DNA of 64,000 bases from Pseudorhodobacter sp. PARRP1 (GCA_002256245.1 NKIU01000006.1:183548-247547), one strand, 5' to 3'. Positions 1 through 8,168 are shown, counted from the first letter of the stretch. Translations and numbers: made by a program. The notes: generated by a model from the sequence alone, not told the origin.

Positions 1-517
1 TTTCCAACCGCAGCAGCATGAAGATTTCAGAGCGGTTGATCTGGCCTGCCTTGTCGGTGTTGAAGGCGCGGGTCACGATGGCGCGGATTTCATCGCGCGA
101 ACCTTGTGCCCATTCGTTCAAGCATTCATCGACCAGCCCCTTGGCGATCTGCAGCTCGGGGCCGAACACGATGTTGTCGGAGACCTGGACGGAAACCTTG
201 AACAGCCCGTCATGCGTGGTCAGGGTCTTGTTGCCCTTGGCCCCGCCCACCGTGCTTTCATATTCCTGTGCCAGCAGCGCCTCAAACGCACCCAGATCGT
301 CAAAGGTGTGCTCTTTGAAACGCGCCACCTGGTTGGAAAGGGCGATGGCGTGACCCATCACCTTGCGCACCAGGTCGTCTTCCAGAAGGTGCTGCGGCTT
401 GGCCAGCGAGACCGGAATCCAGCCGCCTTTGGGGTCGCCGATCTCTTCCACGCCATTGACGCTGCGGCGACCGGTGGGGATTTCGGCAGGGGGATAAACA
501 GAGGCTTTAACGTCCAT
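1..517 (-). CDS. DUF3164-family phage protein, 3' end outside window
   Basis: Reads leftward from an ATG at 517 with an AAAGGA ribosome binding site and stays open to the window edge, so about 172 residues are visible and the C-terminus is missing. The visible protein begins MDVKASVYPPAE and contains the stretch around VGGAKGNKTLTTHDG and a following INRSEIFMLLRLE segment, which I recognise as the DUF3164 family found in Mu-like phages, often beside MuA/MuB. The molecular function of the family is not established. It sits at the distal end of the visible prophage early operon, two bases from the preceding small gene, and is expected to be co-transcribed with it. Confidence 0.75.
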   Translation of the reverse strand, partial: MDVKASVYPPAEIPTGRRSVNGVEEIGDPKGGWIPVSLAKPQHLLEDDLVRKVMGHAIALSNQVARFKEHTFDDLGAFEALLAQEYESTVGGAKGNKTLTTHDGLFKVSVQVSDNIVFGPELQIAKGLVDECLNEWAQGSRDEIRAIVTRAFNTDKAGQINRSEIFMLLRLE

Positions 518-518
518 T

Positions 519-734
519 TTAACGGTCCTTTACATGGGGGAAAAAGTCGGCCGGGGGCGCTTCCCCCGGCTTGGTGGGGGCAAGGCCGAGGACGGCCAGC
601 AGCAGCGCCATCGCCTCGATTTCGTCAAACGAACAATCGGTCACGCCGCGCTTGCCGTGCAGATCGACCTTGCCGATGGCCTTAGACGCGCGCGTCAGGA
701 TGTTTTCGGCCGGGAGCCTTGCGGTATCGGTCAC
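519..734 (-). CDS. Small phage protein of unknown function
   Basis: A 71-residue protein if started at the GTG at 734, which overlaps the upstream stop as GTGA; an ATG at 761 would add nine residues but overlap the upstream gene more. It contains ILTRASKAIGKVDLHGKRG near the N-terminus and an acidic helix-like centre (CSFDEIEAMALLLAVLG). I do not recognise a domain. The tight translational coupling on both sides, typical of phage early operons, is the main reason to believe it is a real gene. Confidence 0.55.
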   Translation of the reverse strand: MTDTARLPAENILTRASKAIGKVDLHGKRGVTDCSFDEIEAMALLLAVLGLAPTKPGEAPPADFFPHVKDR

Positions 735-964
735 ACCGTGCCCTCCCCTGTCAGCAGCCAATCGGCGCTGCAGCGCAGGCCCCTCGCCAAGCCGGTCAGA
801 GCAACACCACCGGGCATGTTCTTGCCGTAGAGGTAGGCCTCAAAGGTCGCCTGCGAGAGATTGCAAGCCATGGCAGCCTTCGGCACCGTGTAGTTGTAGC
901 GCTCCACCTGAATGCGGATGCGCTTGCCGACTTCCTCCGGCGTGGGGGTGGTTTTTTCGGTCAT
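731..964 (-). CDS. Small helix-turn-helix phage protein
   Basis: Seventy-seven residues starting at the ATG at 964, coupled to the upstream gene by an ATGA overlap (stop at 961). Residues about 22-52 (NYTVPKAAMACNLSQATFEAYLYGKNMPG) look like an XRE/Cro-type helix-turn-helix, followed by GLARGLRCSADWLLTGE, the usual end of an HTH domain in lambda-like regulators. It may be a second phage transcription regulator acting in the early-to-middle switch. Seen: the HTH pattern and coupling. Inferred: DNA binding. Confidence 0.65.
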   Translation of the reverse strand: MTEKTTPTPEEVGKRIRIQVERYNYTVPKAAMACNLSQATFEAYLYGKNMPGGVALTGLARGLRCSADWLLTGEGTV

Positions 965-1341
965 TCCTTTCCCTCCAAATAACGCGGGCAGCGATTGCAC
1001 GCCCGGTGCATGCGGTTGCGCAAAGGGCTGCCCAAGGTGCTGCTGCCTGCCTTGTCGCGCCAATCCTGACAGACCTGCACAGGCATCTCGCCAAAGGCCG
1101 GGCACTCGACCTTGCCGTTCATCAGCACCCCGCGCACGCGCACCTCGATGCGGTCGGTAGAGGCGGCATAGATCTTGCGCAGCACTTGGCTGACCGCAGC
1201 GCCGGAGCATTCCAGCGCCGTTGCAACCTTGTTCTGTGACGTCCTGGTGCAGGCGATTGCGAGAACCTCCACCCAATCCGGCAGGGCATCGCCCCAAGCC
1301 TCTCTGGCGGTCTGCAGCGGTGTAAGTTTCAAAACGGTCAT
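961..1341 (-). CDS. Phage regulatory-type protein with predicted HTH
   Basis: 126 residues. Residues about 25-60 (VLAIACTRTSQNKVATALECSGAAVSQVLRKIY) have the spacing of a helix-turn-helix in which a regulator recognises DNA. The C-terminal third is cysteine-containing (VECPAFGEMPVQVCQD and RMHRACNRCPRYLEGKE), suggesting a small metal-binding site. Proteins of this shape occur in Mu-like phages of Rhodobacter relatives, but I cannot assign a defined function. The start at 1341 overlaps the preceding stop (ATGA), so it is translated as part of the early operon. Confidence 0.65.
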   Translation of the reverse strand: MTVLKLTPLQTAREAWGDALPDWVEVLAIACTRTSQNKVATALECSGAAVSQVLRKIYAASTDRIEVRVRGVLMNGKVECPAFGEMPVQVCQDWRDKAGSSTLGSPLRNRMHRACNRCPRYLEGKE

Positions 1342-1889
1342 GCCCGCACCTCATTGATCGGGGCCGAGGTGCCGATGTTCGGATCAACGATGCACACGAG
1401 GCGGCGCGCGCGCGGTGCCCGCACGCCGGTGATGTTGATCAAGCGATAGATCGCCGCCTTGTGCGGCGGGATCGCCTTCTGCACCACCTTGAGATAGCGC
1501 CCGGTCAGCAACAGGCGGCAGTAGGAAGCCGCCTCTTCAATCGTCAGCGGCAGCGAACAGGTGGCCACCAGATCAGCTGGCGAAAACCCGGTCATCTTGC
1601 GCATGGAGGTCCACATCTGCTCGTAAATGTCGCCCACCACAGGCGCGATGCGGATCTCGCCCTCGGGGATCACTTCAAAGTGCAGCTTGTTCTTGCGGCC
1701 CTTTTCGGTGGCAATACGGCGCACCTTGCCTGCAGCCTCCCATTCTTCGATCAGATGCGCAGCGTGCCGAACATTGATGGTCACCTCGTAGCTGATGTTG
1801 GCGTAGCAGAACTGCTGCAGACGCAACGCCGCCCGCCATGCCGCATCCGCCTTGGCCTGATGATCCGGGCTGGAATAGGGCTTTGTCAT
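1338..1889 (-). CDS. Conserved Mu-like phage protein, unknown function
   Basis: 183 residues starting at an ATG coupled to the end of the MuB gene. The N-terminal half (about residues 18-65) reads like a winged-helix segment: several helices, then GRKNKLHFEVIPEGEIRIAPVVGDIYEQMW with a beta-wing pattern. The C-terminal half has a second helical stretch (TIEEAASYCRLLLTGRYLKVVQKA) ending in a basic ARGRR-like region. Position directly after MuB and the coupling suggest a role in early phage replication or transcription, but this is inference. Confidence 0.65.
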   Translation of the reverse strand: MTKPYSSPDHQAKADAAWRAALRLQQFCYANISYEVTINVRHAAHLIEEWEAAGKVRRIATEKGRKNKLHFEVIPEGEIRIAPVVGDIYEQMWTSMRKMTGFSPADLVATCSLPLTIEEAASYCRLLLTGRYLKVVQKAIPPHKAAIYRLINITGVRAPRARRLVCIVDPNIGTSAPINEVRA

Positions 1890-2674
1890 GCGGTCCTCCG
1901 GCGCGGGGCCACGACACTCAGCTGCGCCCGTGCAATCGGCGCATCACCTGTGTGCAGCGCTTTGCCGCCCCAATCGCCCAGAGCCATCTTCTTCAGCCCT
2001 TTCGACGCGGCGAACTCAAAGATGCCCGCAAGATTGGTCGAGACGTTCCGCAGCGATCCGCCCGACGCGCTCAACACAGCGGCGCGCAGATCGGCCTCGA
2101 TGACCACGCCCGGCGCGTAGATCGCGGCAAGGTGCTTTACATCGTCCAGCGTTGCAGCCTCGGCAGCTTCCCAACTCAGGATACGGCTATGCACGCGCTC
2201 CCATGCCTTCAGCTTTTGCGGCAGCAGTTCTTCGCCCATCAGGATCAACGGCACCTCCGTGGTGTCGTGGAGGTGGCGCAGCATGTCGATGACCCTGCCC
2301 TGCGGGTCTTTCGAGCCTTTGGGGATCAGCTGGTCGGCCTCATCGATGATCAGGGGACGGTCACTCTGCCGTTGCAGATCGACGGCTTGCAAAAACAGGT
2401 CGGCGATGCCGCCGCGTGGCCTGCCGCCGAGTTCGGTGACAATCATGCCAAACAGCGTCTTGTTGCCTCCAACTGGCAGTGCGGTGACGTGCACCGCGCG
2501 CAAGGCGTTGGTGGCGAAGATGCCCGCATTGGTTTTGCCGAAGCCTGCCGGGCCATAAAAGCACCCTATCCCCGGCAAGCCAAAGGCGCGGTTCTGCAGG
2601 CGCGTGGCCAGCGTCATCAGCCGCGCCACATTGGCCAGCGGGGCGATGTTGTTAATGGGTGGAGCCTGTGTCAT
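1886..2674 (-). CDS. MuB-like target-capture ATPase
   Basis: 262 residues from the ATG at 2674, which has a GAGGAGA ribosome binding site; a longer frame extends upstream into the transposase gene but has no phage-like sequence there. It shows an AAA+ core with Walker A GPAGFGKT (residues 41-48) and Walker B LIIDEAD (109-114). In phage Mu, MuB binds target DNA as an ATP-dependent filament, delivers it to MuA and confers target immunity. The protein is shorter than Mu MuB (312 residues) and appears to lack the N-terminal HTH appendage. It directly follows the transposase gene, as expected for the pair. Confidence 0.9.
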   Translation of the reverse strand: MTQAPPINNIAPLANVARLMTLATRLQNRAFGLPGIGCFYGPAGFGKTNAGIFATNALRAVHVTALPVGGNKTLFGMIVTELGGRPRGGIADLFLQAVDLQRQSDRPLIIDEADQLIPKGSKDPQGRVIDMLRHLHDTTEVPLILMGEELLPQKLKAWERVHSRILSWEAAEAATLDDVKHLAAIYAPGVVIEADLRAAVLSASGGSLRNVSTNLAGIFEFAASKGLKKMALGDWGGKALHTGDAPIARAQLSVVAPRRRTA

Positions 2675-2732
2675 TCTGTCGTCTCTCCTCGTTACCGCCG
2701 CCGTAGGGCCTGCCCGCCCTCGGCGGCTTTCC

Positions 2733-4898
2733 TCATCCGAAATATTCGGCGCTGGCGCCGAATTGGCCCCACATGATCCGTTCGGCGATGTATTCGGGGC
2801 TTGTCTGATAGGCCGCCAATGCCGCGCGCTGATCTTTGGTGATCGGCTCGCCTGCCGCGATCTGCTGCTCAAGTTCCAACGCCCTTTTGAAGCGTTCACG
2901 GGGCGTGTCAGCGTCATCCGCAGCGATCTGGGCTTGCCGCGCAGCCGCATCGGACAACATGACCACCTGCGCCTGCGCTACCTCTGCCTCGGACATTGTG
3001 GGGGCGCTGCGCGGGCGTTTGGGGACGCCCTTGTTCTTGCCAAACACGCCTTTGACGACTTTGCTTTCGACCGGGGACAATGGAACGGGCGCAGTTTCAT
3101 CCATCATCTGGCCAACTTCGGCGGCGGTCAGGGTGCGATGCGCCGCAAGCGCGGCTTTCTCCGCCTTCAGCCATGCCTTGCGCAGACGCGTGATCGACCT
3201 CTCTTCGTCCGCAGAGAAGAACCCGACCGCTTGCCGACAGGGCGCAAACCCAAGGTATTCATTGTCGAAGGAGTAAACGTGTATTCCGTCATGGAATGCT
3301 GCAAGATCAAACCGGATGATCAGCCTTTTGCCAGCATGTTCATGCAGCCAGTCAGCGTAAAACTCGTTCTTCTGATACCAGATTGCGCCTGTATTTTTCG
3401 CGCGGACACCTTCGGCACCCAACAGCCAAAGGCGGCGCTGTGCTTCGGTGGCTTTGCGGATCGGCGCACTGGCATAAGCTTCGTCAAACACTTGGGCAAA
3501 ACTGCGACCCCATGCGACTTCCGATCTGCGCCCGACGCGGGTATTATGTTCTTCGATGCCCTCAGCAACCACCCGCTGAAACTCTTCCAGCGCGATGGCG
3601 CGGCTGCCGTAGTCTTCTGGCTTGGCCAGCGGTGTGTTTCCGGTGTAGGCCCCGGCAAAACGCGGATCGAGTGCGATGCTTTTGCACATATCGCGGAAGG
3701 CCCGTTCGATAGGCTTGGCCTGACCATGATACGGTGTGGCAAAGTGGATTTTTGTTCCGAGCGCGGTGAAAAGACCCGGAACATCGTCTTCCTTCACCTT
3801 GAAGCGATATCGTGTCAGAGCACCGCCCGTTATATCCTTGGCGGCAAACTCCCGGCCGTTATCGAGCAAGATATGCTCTGGTATTCCCCATGTTTCGATC
3901 ATGTCGCCTGCACACAACTGCACCGCAACGGAGTTGGGGTTTAAATCAAGCCGCCAAGACAAAATGCGGCCCGAAAAGATGTCCTGAAAGGCAACCATCT
4001 GCGGCCGTGTGATGAGGGGAGCCTCTCCCTTCGGCACCGGCCAACTGACGAACACATCAAATTTGTGGAAGTCGGCGTTCACCGCTTCCATCGGGGCGAG
4101 TGCACTCTTATCGCGAACCTGTGGCGGGTAGAGGCGGGTCGCTGCTTCGACACCTCGACGCGCGAGGATTTGGCTCAGATTCGAGACGCGACGATCCATG
4201 ATCCGGCGCATCGTCCGTTCAGGCAGCACATCCCAACCCTTGGCCTTAGCGATGCGAACTGCTCGGCGATAGCTGTCCGAAAACGGCGGCTGACCCAACC
4301 GCAAGAAATCTGCAGCCAAAACCTCAAAGAATTCCGGGCTATATTCCTTTGACCGCACCCAAGCGACTGCCGCCCGATTCCGGGGCGCGAGATAGGGCAA
4401 GCGGTCATCGACGCGCACGCCTTCAATCATTGAAAACCACGTCCAGATCGTGCGCGTGCCGGTGCCGGTGAGCTTGCCCACATCGACAGATGCCAGATGC
4501 CGCCCGCGCCCTTGTAAAGCCTCAAGCGCCTCAACCTGCTGGATGACCTTCAGCCGCGCCTCTGCCTTAGCCTTCACCGACTGCGGCAGGGTCTCATACC
4601 ACGCCCAAGCCTCGTCGCGCGATTGCCGCGCTGGAGCCTCTGGCGCGGCTGATTTCACCGCAGCCGCCTGCAACAACTGCCGCTTGGCGCGGTCGGGGAA
4701 AAGCTGCCAGTTATACTCCCAGCCGCCGCCCTTTGCTCCTTCGCGGTGGCGGGCGGCGATGGGGCCAACTTCGCGCCACCTCCGGGTTTCAGCATGCATA
4801 TTCACGCCACGCTTGGATGCTGGCAAATCAGGCAGCGCCGCAGCGGCGATCTCTTCCGCTGTCCACCATTCTTGTGAGGGCGTGATTGGGCTGATCAT
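2733..4898 (-). CDS. MuA-like DDE transposase
   Basis: 721 residues, close to the usual MuA length. The N-terminus (EWWTAEEIAAA..LPDLPASKRGVN) matches the Mu-type winged-helix end-binding domain. The RNase H-like catalytic core carries the triad D276 (NADFHKFD), D346 (ILLDNGRE) and E398 (KPIERAF), with spacing like MuA D269/D336/E392. The C-terminal tail after about residue 600 is alanine- and charge-rich and corresponds to the MuB-interacting region. The enzyme nicks phage ends and joins them to target DNA in replicative transposition. All catalytic residues are present and the frame is intact, so it is probably functional. Confidence 0.95.
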   Translation of the reverse strand: MISPITPSQEWWTAEEIAAAALPDLPASKRGVNMHAETRRWREVGPIAARHREGAKGGGWEYNWQLFPDRAKRQLLQAAAVKSAAPEAPARQSRDEAWAWYETLPQSVKAKAEARLKVIQQVEALEALQGRGRHLASVDVGKLTGTGTRTIWTWFSMIEGVRVDDRLPYLAPRNRAAVAWVRSKEYSPEFFEVLAADFLRLGQPPFSDSYRRAVRIAKAKGWDVLPERTMRRIMDRRVSNLSQILARRGVEAATRLYPPQVRDKSALAPMEAVNADFHKFDVFVSWPVPKGEAPLITRPQMVAFQDIFSGRILSWRLDLNPNSVAVQLCAGDMIETWGIPEHILLDNGREFAAKDITGGALTRYRFKVKEDDVPGLFTALGTKIHFATPYHGQAKPIERAFRDMCKSIALDPRFAGAYTGNTPLAKPEDYGSRAIALEEFQRVVAEGIEEHNTRVGRRSEVAWGRSFAQVFDEAYASAPIRKATEAQRRLWLLGAEGVRAKNTGAIWYQKNEFYADWLHEHAGKRLIIRFDLAAFHDGIHVYSFDNEYLGFAPCRQAVGFFSADEERSITRLRKAWLKAEKAALAAHRTLTAAEVGQMMDETAPVPLSPVESKVVKGVFGKNKGVPKRPRSAPTMSEAEVAQAQVVMLSDAAARQAQIAADDADTPRERFKRALELEQQIAAGEPITKDQRAALAAYQTSPEYIAERIMWGQFGASAEYFG

Positions 4899-5758
4899 CA
4901 GAATTCGACCTCATCTGGGCCGAGCGAAACCTTTGCCTCGAGCGGATCAATGAGGTCCCGCAACTCCAATTCATGTTCTTCGGAAAACCGCCGCTTCGCC
5001 GCTTTCGGCAAGCGCGCCCATAGGGCAGAGATCGCGAGGTAGCCCTGTTCAACGGGGTCTTTAATGGCAATCTTGGTGCCAGTCTCCCTAGCTTTCCAGA
5101 CCCGGCGTGCTTCGCCTGCAGACTTCGCAGTGCCGTCAACCAGAGCATCAATTACCGCAATCTGCTCGCTCGGCTCACCGATCTTCGCGAGTTCGAGCAG
5201 GTCTTTCAGAGTGACCGGCCTTGGGGCCTGCCGCAGGCGGATAGTTTGCAGGCCCAACGCCTCGCCAGCGGCGATAATCTTGCGGACCTGCCGCACGGAA
5301 ATAGACCGCTTGGTGGCGACGATTTCTGCAAAGGAACTCGAGTTCCCTTGCAGACCATGCTTTGCCAGCGCACCGGCAACACCAGCTGCCGTTTCAGGGT
5401 GCTTGTGGAGGTGGGCTTTTTTCCATGCGGCCAGAAACACCGCATCATCCAGCGGCGACATCCCGCCAACTAGGTTCTGCGATGCCTCCAGCATGGCGGC
5501 ATCGTCGTCGGTCATCTCGTAGACCCGAACAGGGATCGTATCGATTCCAGCCCGCTTAGTGGCCTCCAGCCGGTGCATACCGTCAACCAGAACGAAGCCG
5601 GACTTTTTCTTACGCACAAGGATAGGTGTGGTCTGGCCAAACTCACGGATGAGCTCAATCAGCGCGACTACCTCTGCCTCGGCGACGTCGCGTAGACGAG
5701 AGCCGATTTCAATGTCAGACACCGGAAGGTCTGTGATGGCCTTAATCAGATTAACCAC
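4898..5758 (-). CDS. ParB/Srx-fold DNA-binding protein of the prophage
   Basis: 286 residues if started at the GTG at 5758, which has AAGGAAGG eight bases upstream; an ATG at 5794 would add twelve residues and overlap the preceding gene by 44 bases. Residues about 10-95 form a ParB N-terminal domain: conserved VDGMHRLEATKRAG (the GxHR nucleotide-binding box) and IPVRVYEMTDDDA. An HTH-like central region follows. The last codon overlaps the start of the transposase gene, so the two are coupled. Phage ParB-like proteins can be nucleases, CTPases or partition factors; which applies here is open. Confidence 0.8.
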   Translation of the reverse strand: MVNLIKAITDLPVSDIEIGSRLRDVAEAEVVALIELIREFGQTTPILVRKKKSGFVLVDGMHRLEATKRAGIDTIPVRVYEMTDDDAAMLEASQNLVGGMSPLDDAVFLAAWKKAHLHKHPETAAGVAGALAKHGLQGNSSSFAEIVATKRSISVRQVRKIIAAGEALGLQTIRLRQAPRPVTLKDLLELAKIGEPSEQIAVIDALVDGTAKSAGEARRVWKARETGTKIAIKDPVEQGYLAISALWARLPKAAKRRFSEEHELELRDLIDPLEAKVSLGPDEVEF

Positions 5759-5987
5759 GCTCGCCACCTTCCTTGAAGGCTTCAGACCGGGCATCGCGCG
5801 TCATCAATTCCAGAGTAAGTTCGACGGCGCGGGCGTCCCGCTCCAATGCCTCCAGACGCAACAGCATCCCTATCTTGACGGGTTTGGATTGCGATTTCAG
5901 GTCGGTCTGCAGCAACATCAAACCCCTGATCAGATCATTCATCTGGCGATTTGCCTGTGTCAGTCTCGGTGGCGTTGCATCGTTCAT
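5751..5987 (-). CDS. Small helical phage protein
   Basis: 78 residues, largely helical and charged (RQMNDLIRGLMLLQTDLKSQ and a central RLEALERDARAVELTLELM), so a coiled-coil or dimerising protein is plausible. No domain is recognised. It overlaps the preceding gene by four bases at its start and the ParB-like gene at its end, placing it in the early operon. Confidence 0.55.
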   Translation of the reverse strand: MNDATPPRLTQANRQMNDLIRGLMLLQTDLKSQSKPVKIGMLLRLEALERDARAVELTLELMTRDARSEAFKEGGERG

Positions 5988-6280
5988 TTTGCTTCTGGGG
6001 CCTTTGTCATAGTGTAAAAAAACCGCCGCTGGGTGTTCACCGCCTGCTGTGTGCAGATGATCTCCGCGCCGTGGTGGCGCAGCTCGGCGACGACCGCGTT
6101 CACCGCCATCACCCGCGCCTTGCGGACCAAGTCCCGCGTCGTATGGGGGCGACCGTCAGACAGCACCTTCAGGGCGCGTTGCAGGCGGGGCGAAGAAAGG
6201 GAGCGGCGCGGATCATTATCAGCCCCGCTTGCTGGGACGGATGACGCGGTAGACGCTGGTGTCGTCGTTTGCCGCGACAT
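5984..6280 (-). CDS. Small winged-helix-like phage protein
   Basis: 98 residues from the ATG at 6280 (start uncertain; the frame is open further upstream, inside the previous gene). The C-terminal 70 residues (SPRLQRALKVLSDGRPHTTRDLVRKA, then VVAELRHHGAEI and a basic RRFFYTM end) read as a compact winged-helix domain: three helices and a wing, a layout seen in phage replication or regulatory proteins. It overlaps the preceding zinc-ribbon-like gene by about 60 bases with this start, so the true start may be internal. Confidence 0.55.
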   Translation of the reverse strand: MSRQTTTPASTASSVPASGADNDPRRSLSSPRLQRALKVLSDGRPHTTRDLVRKARVMAVNAVVAELRHHGAEIICTQQAVNTQRRFFYTMTKAPEAK

Positions 6281-6536
6281 TCCGGCAGGGCGTGCACATG
6301 CGATTGTGAAAGCCCTCGCTTTTGAATGCAGCGCGGCAGCACATACAGCGACGCATCTGTGGACGCCGCGAGGCGGGCACCTTAGCAAGCTGCGGCCTCA
6401 ACCAGCCCTCTGCCGCTCCGCGCGTAGGAAACAGCGGAGAGATTTCGGGCAGCCCGACGGCCTGAAACTCACCATTTCCAACGCGCACCACACGGGGTCC
6501 GGTCGGGCGTGGGGTGCTTGGCAACAACTCGCCCAT
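6219..6536 (-). CDS. Small cysteine-rich (zinc-ribbon-like) phage protein
   Basis: 105 residues from the ATG at 6536, which overlaps the stop of the upstream gene as ATGA. The C-terminal half contains two CxxC pairs (RRCMCCRAAF and NRMCTPCRNV), the pattern of a small zinc ribbon, followed by a basic tail. The N-terminal half is proline-rich. Function unknown; such small zinc proteins are common in transposable-phage early regions and may bind nucleic acid. Confidence 0.6.
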   Translation of the reverse strand: MGELLPSTPRPTGPRVVRVGNGEFQAVGLPEISPLFPTRGAAEGWLRPQLAKVPASRRPQMRRCMCCRAAFKSEGFHNRMCTPCRNVAANDDTSVYRVIRPSKRG

Positions 6537-6760
6537 CACACCCTCCCCCGCTTCGCCAGCCATTCTGAAATCCGGCCAGTGATGCCCAATTCCATCATCT
6601 GGTCGAGACGCTCAAAGATCGCCTCCATTGCACGGCTGTATTCCACCGTGGCGGCATCGCGGATGGGTTGAGCGACGGTGATATCGCGCATGCCGCGCTT
6701 TGCGACCTGTGCCCGCCGCAGCTGGCCGATAAGGTCAATCCATGGGGTCGGGGCGCTCAT
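6536..6760 (-). CDS. Small phage protein of unknown function
   Basis: 74 residues. Mostly helical (WIDLIGQLRRAQVAKRG, then YSRAMEAIFERLDQMMELG). No recognisable domain. Its ATG overlaps the stop of the upstream small membrane protein (ATGA at 6757-6760) and its stop overlaps the next start, supporting a translated gene. Confidence 0.55.
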   Translation of the reverse strand: MSAPTPWIDLIGQLRRAQVAKRGMRDITVAQPIRDAATVEYSRAMEAIFERLDQMMELGITGRISEWLAKRGRV

Positions 6761-6936
6761 TTCAGGCCCAGCCCGGCACCGATGAACAGGCCAATGAGCA
6801 GCAGGTAAAACAGGCTGACGGCACCGATCAGATCGCCTGCCCAGTGAGCATCAAGCCGCGCCATAGCGCGCAACAAACGGGCCATCATGCGGCCTCCTTC
6901 TTTTTTTTGGGGGGGGGACGGGGTGAGAGCCATCAT
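6757..6936 (-). CDS. Small one-segment membrane protein with two possible starts
   Basis: A short gene, 59 residues from the ATG at 6936 or 43 from the in-frame ATG at 6888. The 6936 start overlaps the upstream stop (ATGATG over TGA). The 6888 ATG-ATG has a much better AAGGAGG ribosome binding site, which is itself encoded within the longer version. The C-terminal 25 residues (LIGAVSLFYLLLIGLFIGAG) form one membrane span. The 16-codon extension crosses a run of nine C and eight A, prone to slippage. Size and position between Ner-like regulator and early genes fit a phage membrane peptide; function unknown. Confidence 0.6.
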   Translation of the reverse strand: MMALTPSPPQKKEGGRMMARLLRAMARLDAHWAGDLIGAVSLFYLLLIGLFIGAGLGLK

Positions 6937-7190
6937 GCGGCGCTCCTTTTGTTGGTGATCGCCTTAACCAACTTGCGGGGAACGCTATCTGGCCATTGCA
7001 GATCGACAGGCCAATTTAGATCGAACCAGCGCAACGCATCGATGTAGGTATCAAAGTGGCAGCCTTTGCCGTTCTGAAGTCGCTCAAACAGCTTTGGGTG
7101 CACGCCGATGCGTGCCGCGACGGTGTAGAGGCTCCGGTCGATGTGAACCGCATAGACAGAGCCGAGGGTGAGGGGCCATTCGTTTTCCAT
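6933..7190 (-). CDS. Ner/Cro-like early regulator
   Basis: 85 residues, first gene of the leftward early operon and divergent from the repressor. Residues about 18-60 (RSLYTVAARIGVHPKLFERLQNG and a following YIDALRWF) fit an XRE-type helix-turn-helix. In Mu the equivalent position is taken by Ner, which turns down both repressor and early promoters; that role is inferred here from position and fold. The operator region 7191-7309 lies immediately upstream. Confidence 0.65.
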   Translation of the reverse strand: MENEWPLTLGSVYAVHIDRSLYTVAARIGVHPKLFERLQNGKGCHFDTYIDALRWFDLNWPVDLQWPDSVPRKLVKAITNKRSAA

Positions 7191-7309
7191 GCTGCAATCT
7201 ATGCAAAACTACAGTGTATAGTCAAGTTAGATTTACAGAGATTTGGAAACAGACTGTCTCCGCCACACCCCTCTTGTGGAAAATGCCAGAATCACTGTAT
7301 TTTTACAGA
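7191..7309. promoter_or_regulatory. Divergent phage switch region with two palindromic operator candidates
   Basis: Lies between the Ner-like gene (-) and the repressor (+). It contains a perfect palindrome CTGTA-TTTT-TACAG at 7295-7308, one base before the repressor ATG, and a near-palindrome ACTACA-GTG-TATAGT at 7208-7222 next to the early operon start. A further half-site TTTACAG lies at 7232-7238. The shared TACAG core suggests binding by the repressor or the Ner-like protein; occupancy is inferred. Confidence 0.55.
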
Positions 7310-8011
7310 ATGAAAACTGCGCAGAGCATCTTTGAAACTCTTGAAGCACGTCGAAAAGAGCTGGGCCTATCACAGGCTGAGGTTGGTCGGCGTGCGCTTG
7401 GACAATCAGACGGATCGGCACTTCAAAACATGAAGCGCGGCTCGTCTCCGTCGCCCGAAAACCTCGACAAGATTTGCGCAGTCTTAGATTTAGATTTTTA
7501 CATCGGCCCACGCCGCGAATCCGGCCCCGTCGCCCAGATGACTCTCAACGGTGCCGACTATATCCACGTGCCACTGCATGATGCGGCGCTTTCCGCTGGA
7601 CCAGGCGCAGAAAACGGCGGGCGTAATGTCATCGACCATCTGGCATTTAGGCGTGACTGGATGCGCCGCATCGGCATCTCGCCAACCTCGGCCTGTCTAG
7701 CCCGCATCGACCGTGACAGCATGGTGCCAACTTTATTTCCAGGCGACATTGTGTTGATCGACACCTCGCGCACCGAAGTGCCCGTTCATCGCAACAGCAA
7801 AGGCAGCTATCGCCGCGCTTCAATCTACGCGTTCGTCGAAGACGGACAGGCACGCGTCAAACGCATTGAGCGCGCCGAGCCATCAGCTATAATTCTGCTT
7901 TCCGACAACCCCGACTATCCACCGGAGCTGCGTACCGGCGCGCAGATCGAAGCACTTCAAATGTCCATTATTGGGAAAGTCGTCTGGTGGGGACATACAT
8001 CAAAAGATTAG
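7310..8011 (+). CDS. LexA/CI-type phage repressor with S24 peptidase domain
   Basis: 233 residues from the ATG at 7310; an upstream in-frame start would run through the operator region and is unlikely. The N-terminal 65 residues form an XRE helix-turn-helix (LGLSQAEVGRRALGQSDGSALQNMKRG). The C-terminal half is a LexA-like peptidase S24 domain with S137 (DRDSMVPTLFPGDIVLID) and K184 (ARVKRIERAE) as the Ser-Lys dyad. An Ala-Gly at residues 96-97 in the linker is a possible self-cleavage site. It should hold the prophage dormant and be inactivated by RecA-stimulated autocleavage. Confidence 0.88.
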   Translation: MKTAQSIFETLEARRKELGLSQAEVGRRALGQSDGSALQNMKRGSSPSPENLDKICAVLDLDFYIGPRRESGPVAQMTLNGADYIHVPLHDAALSAGPGAENGGRNVIDHLAFRRDWMRRIGISPTSACLARIDRDSMVPTLFPGDIVLIDTSRTEVPVHRNSKGSYRRASIYAFVEDGQARVKRIERAEPSAIILLSDNPDYPPELRTGAQIEALQMSIIGKVVWWGHTSKD

Positions 8012-8168
8012 GCGCGAGAGCCGCTGGAGGCGTGCAATGCGCAAGATCGACGCGAAGAGCCCTTAGCGGACTGTCGGCGAATACAGCTTGCGTGCACACG
8101 ATAGTTGCAGCACGGTTCCGAAACGTTGCGATGTAAGTAACCCGATAACCCGTTGGAACTTGGTAAAT

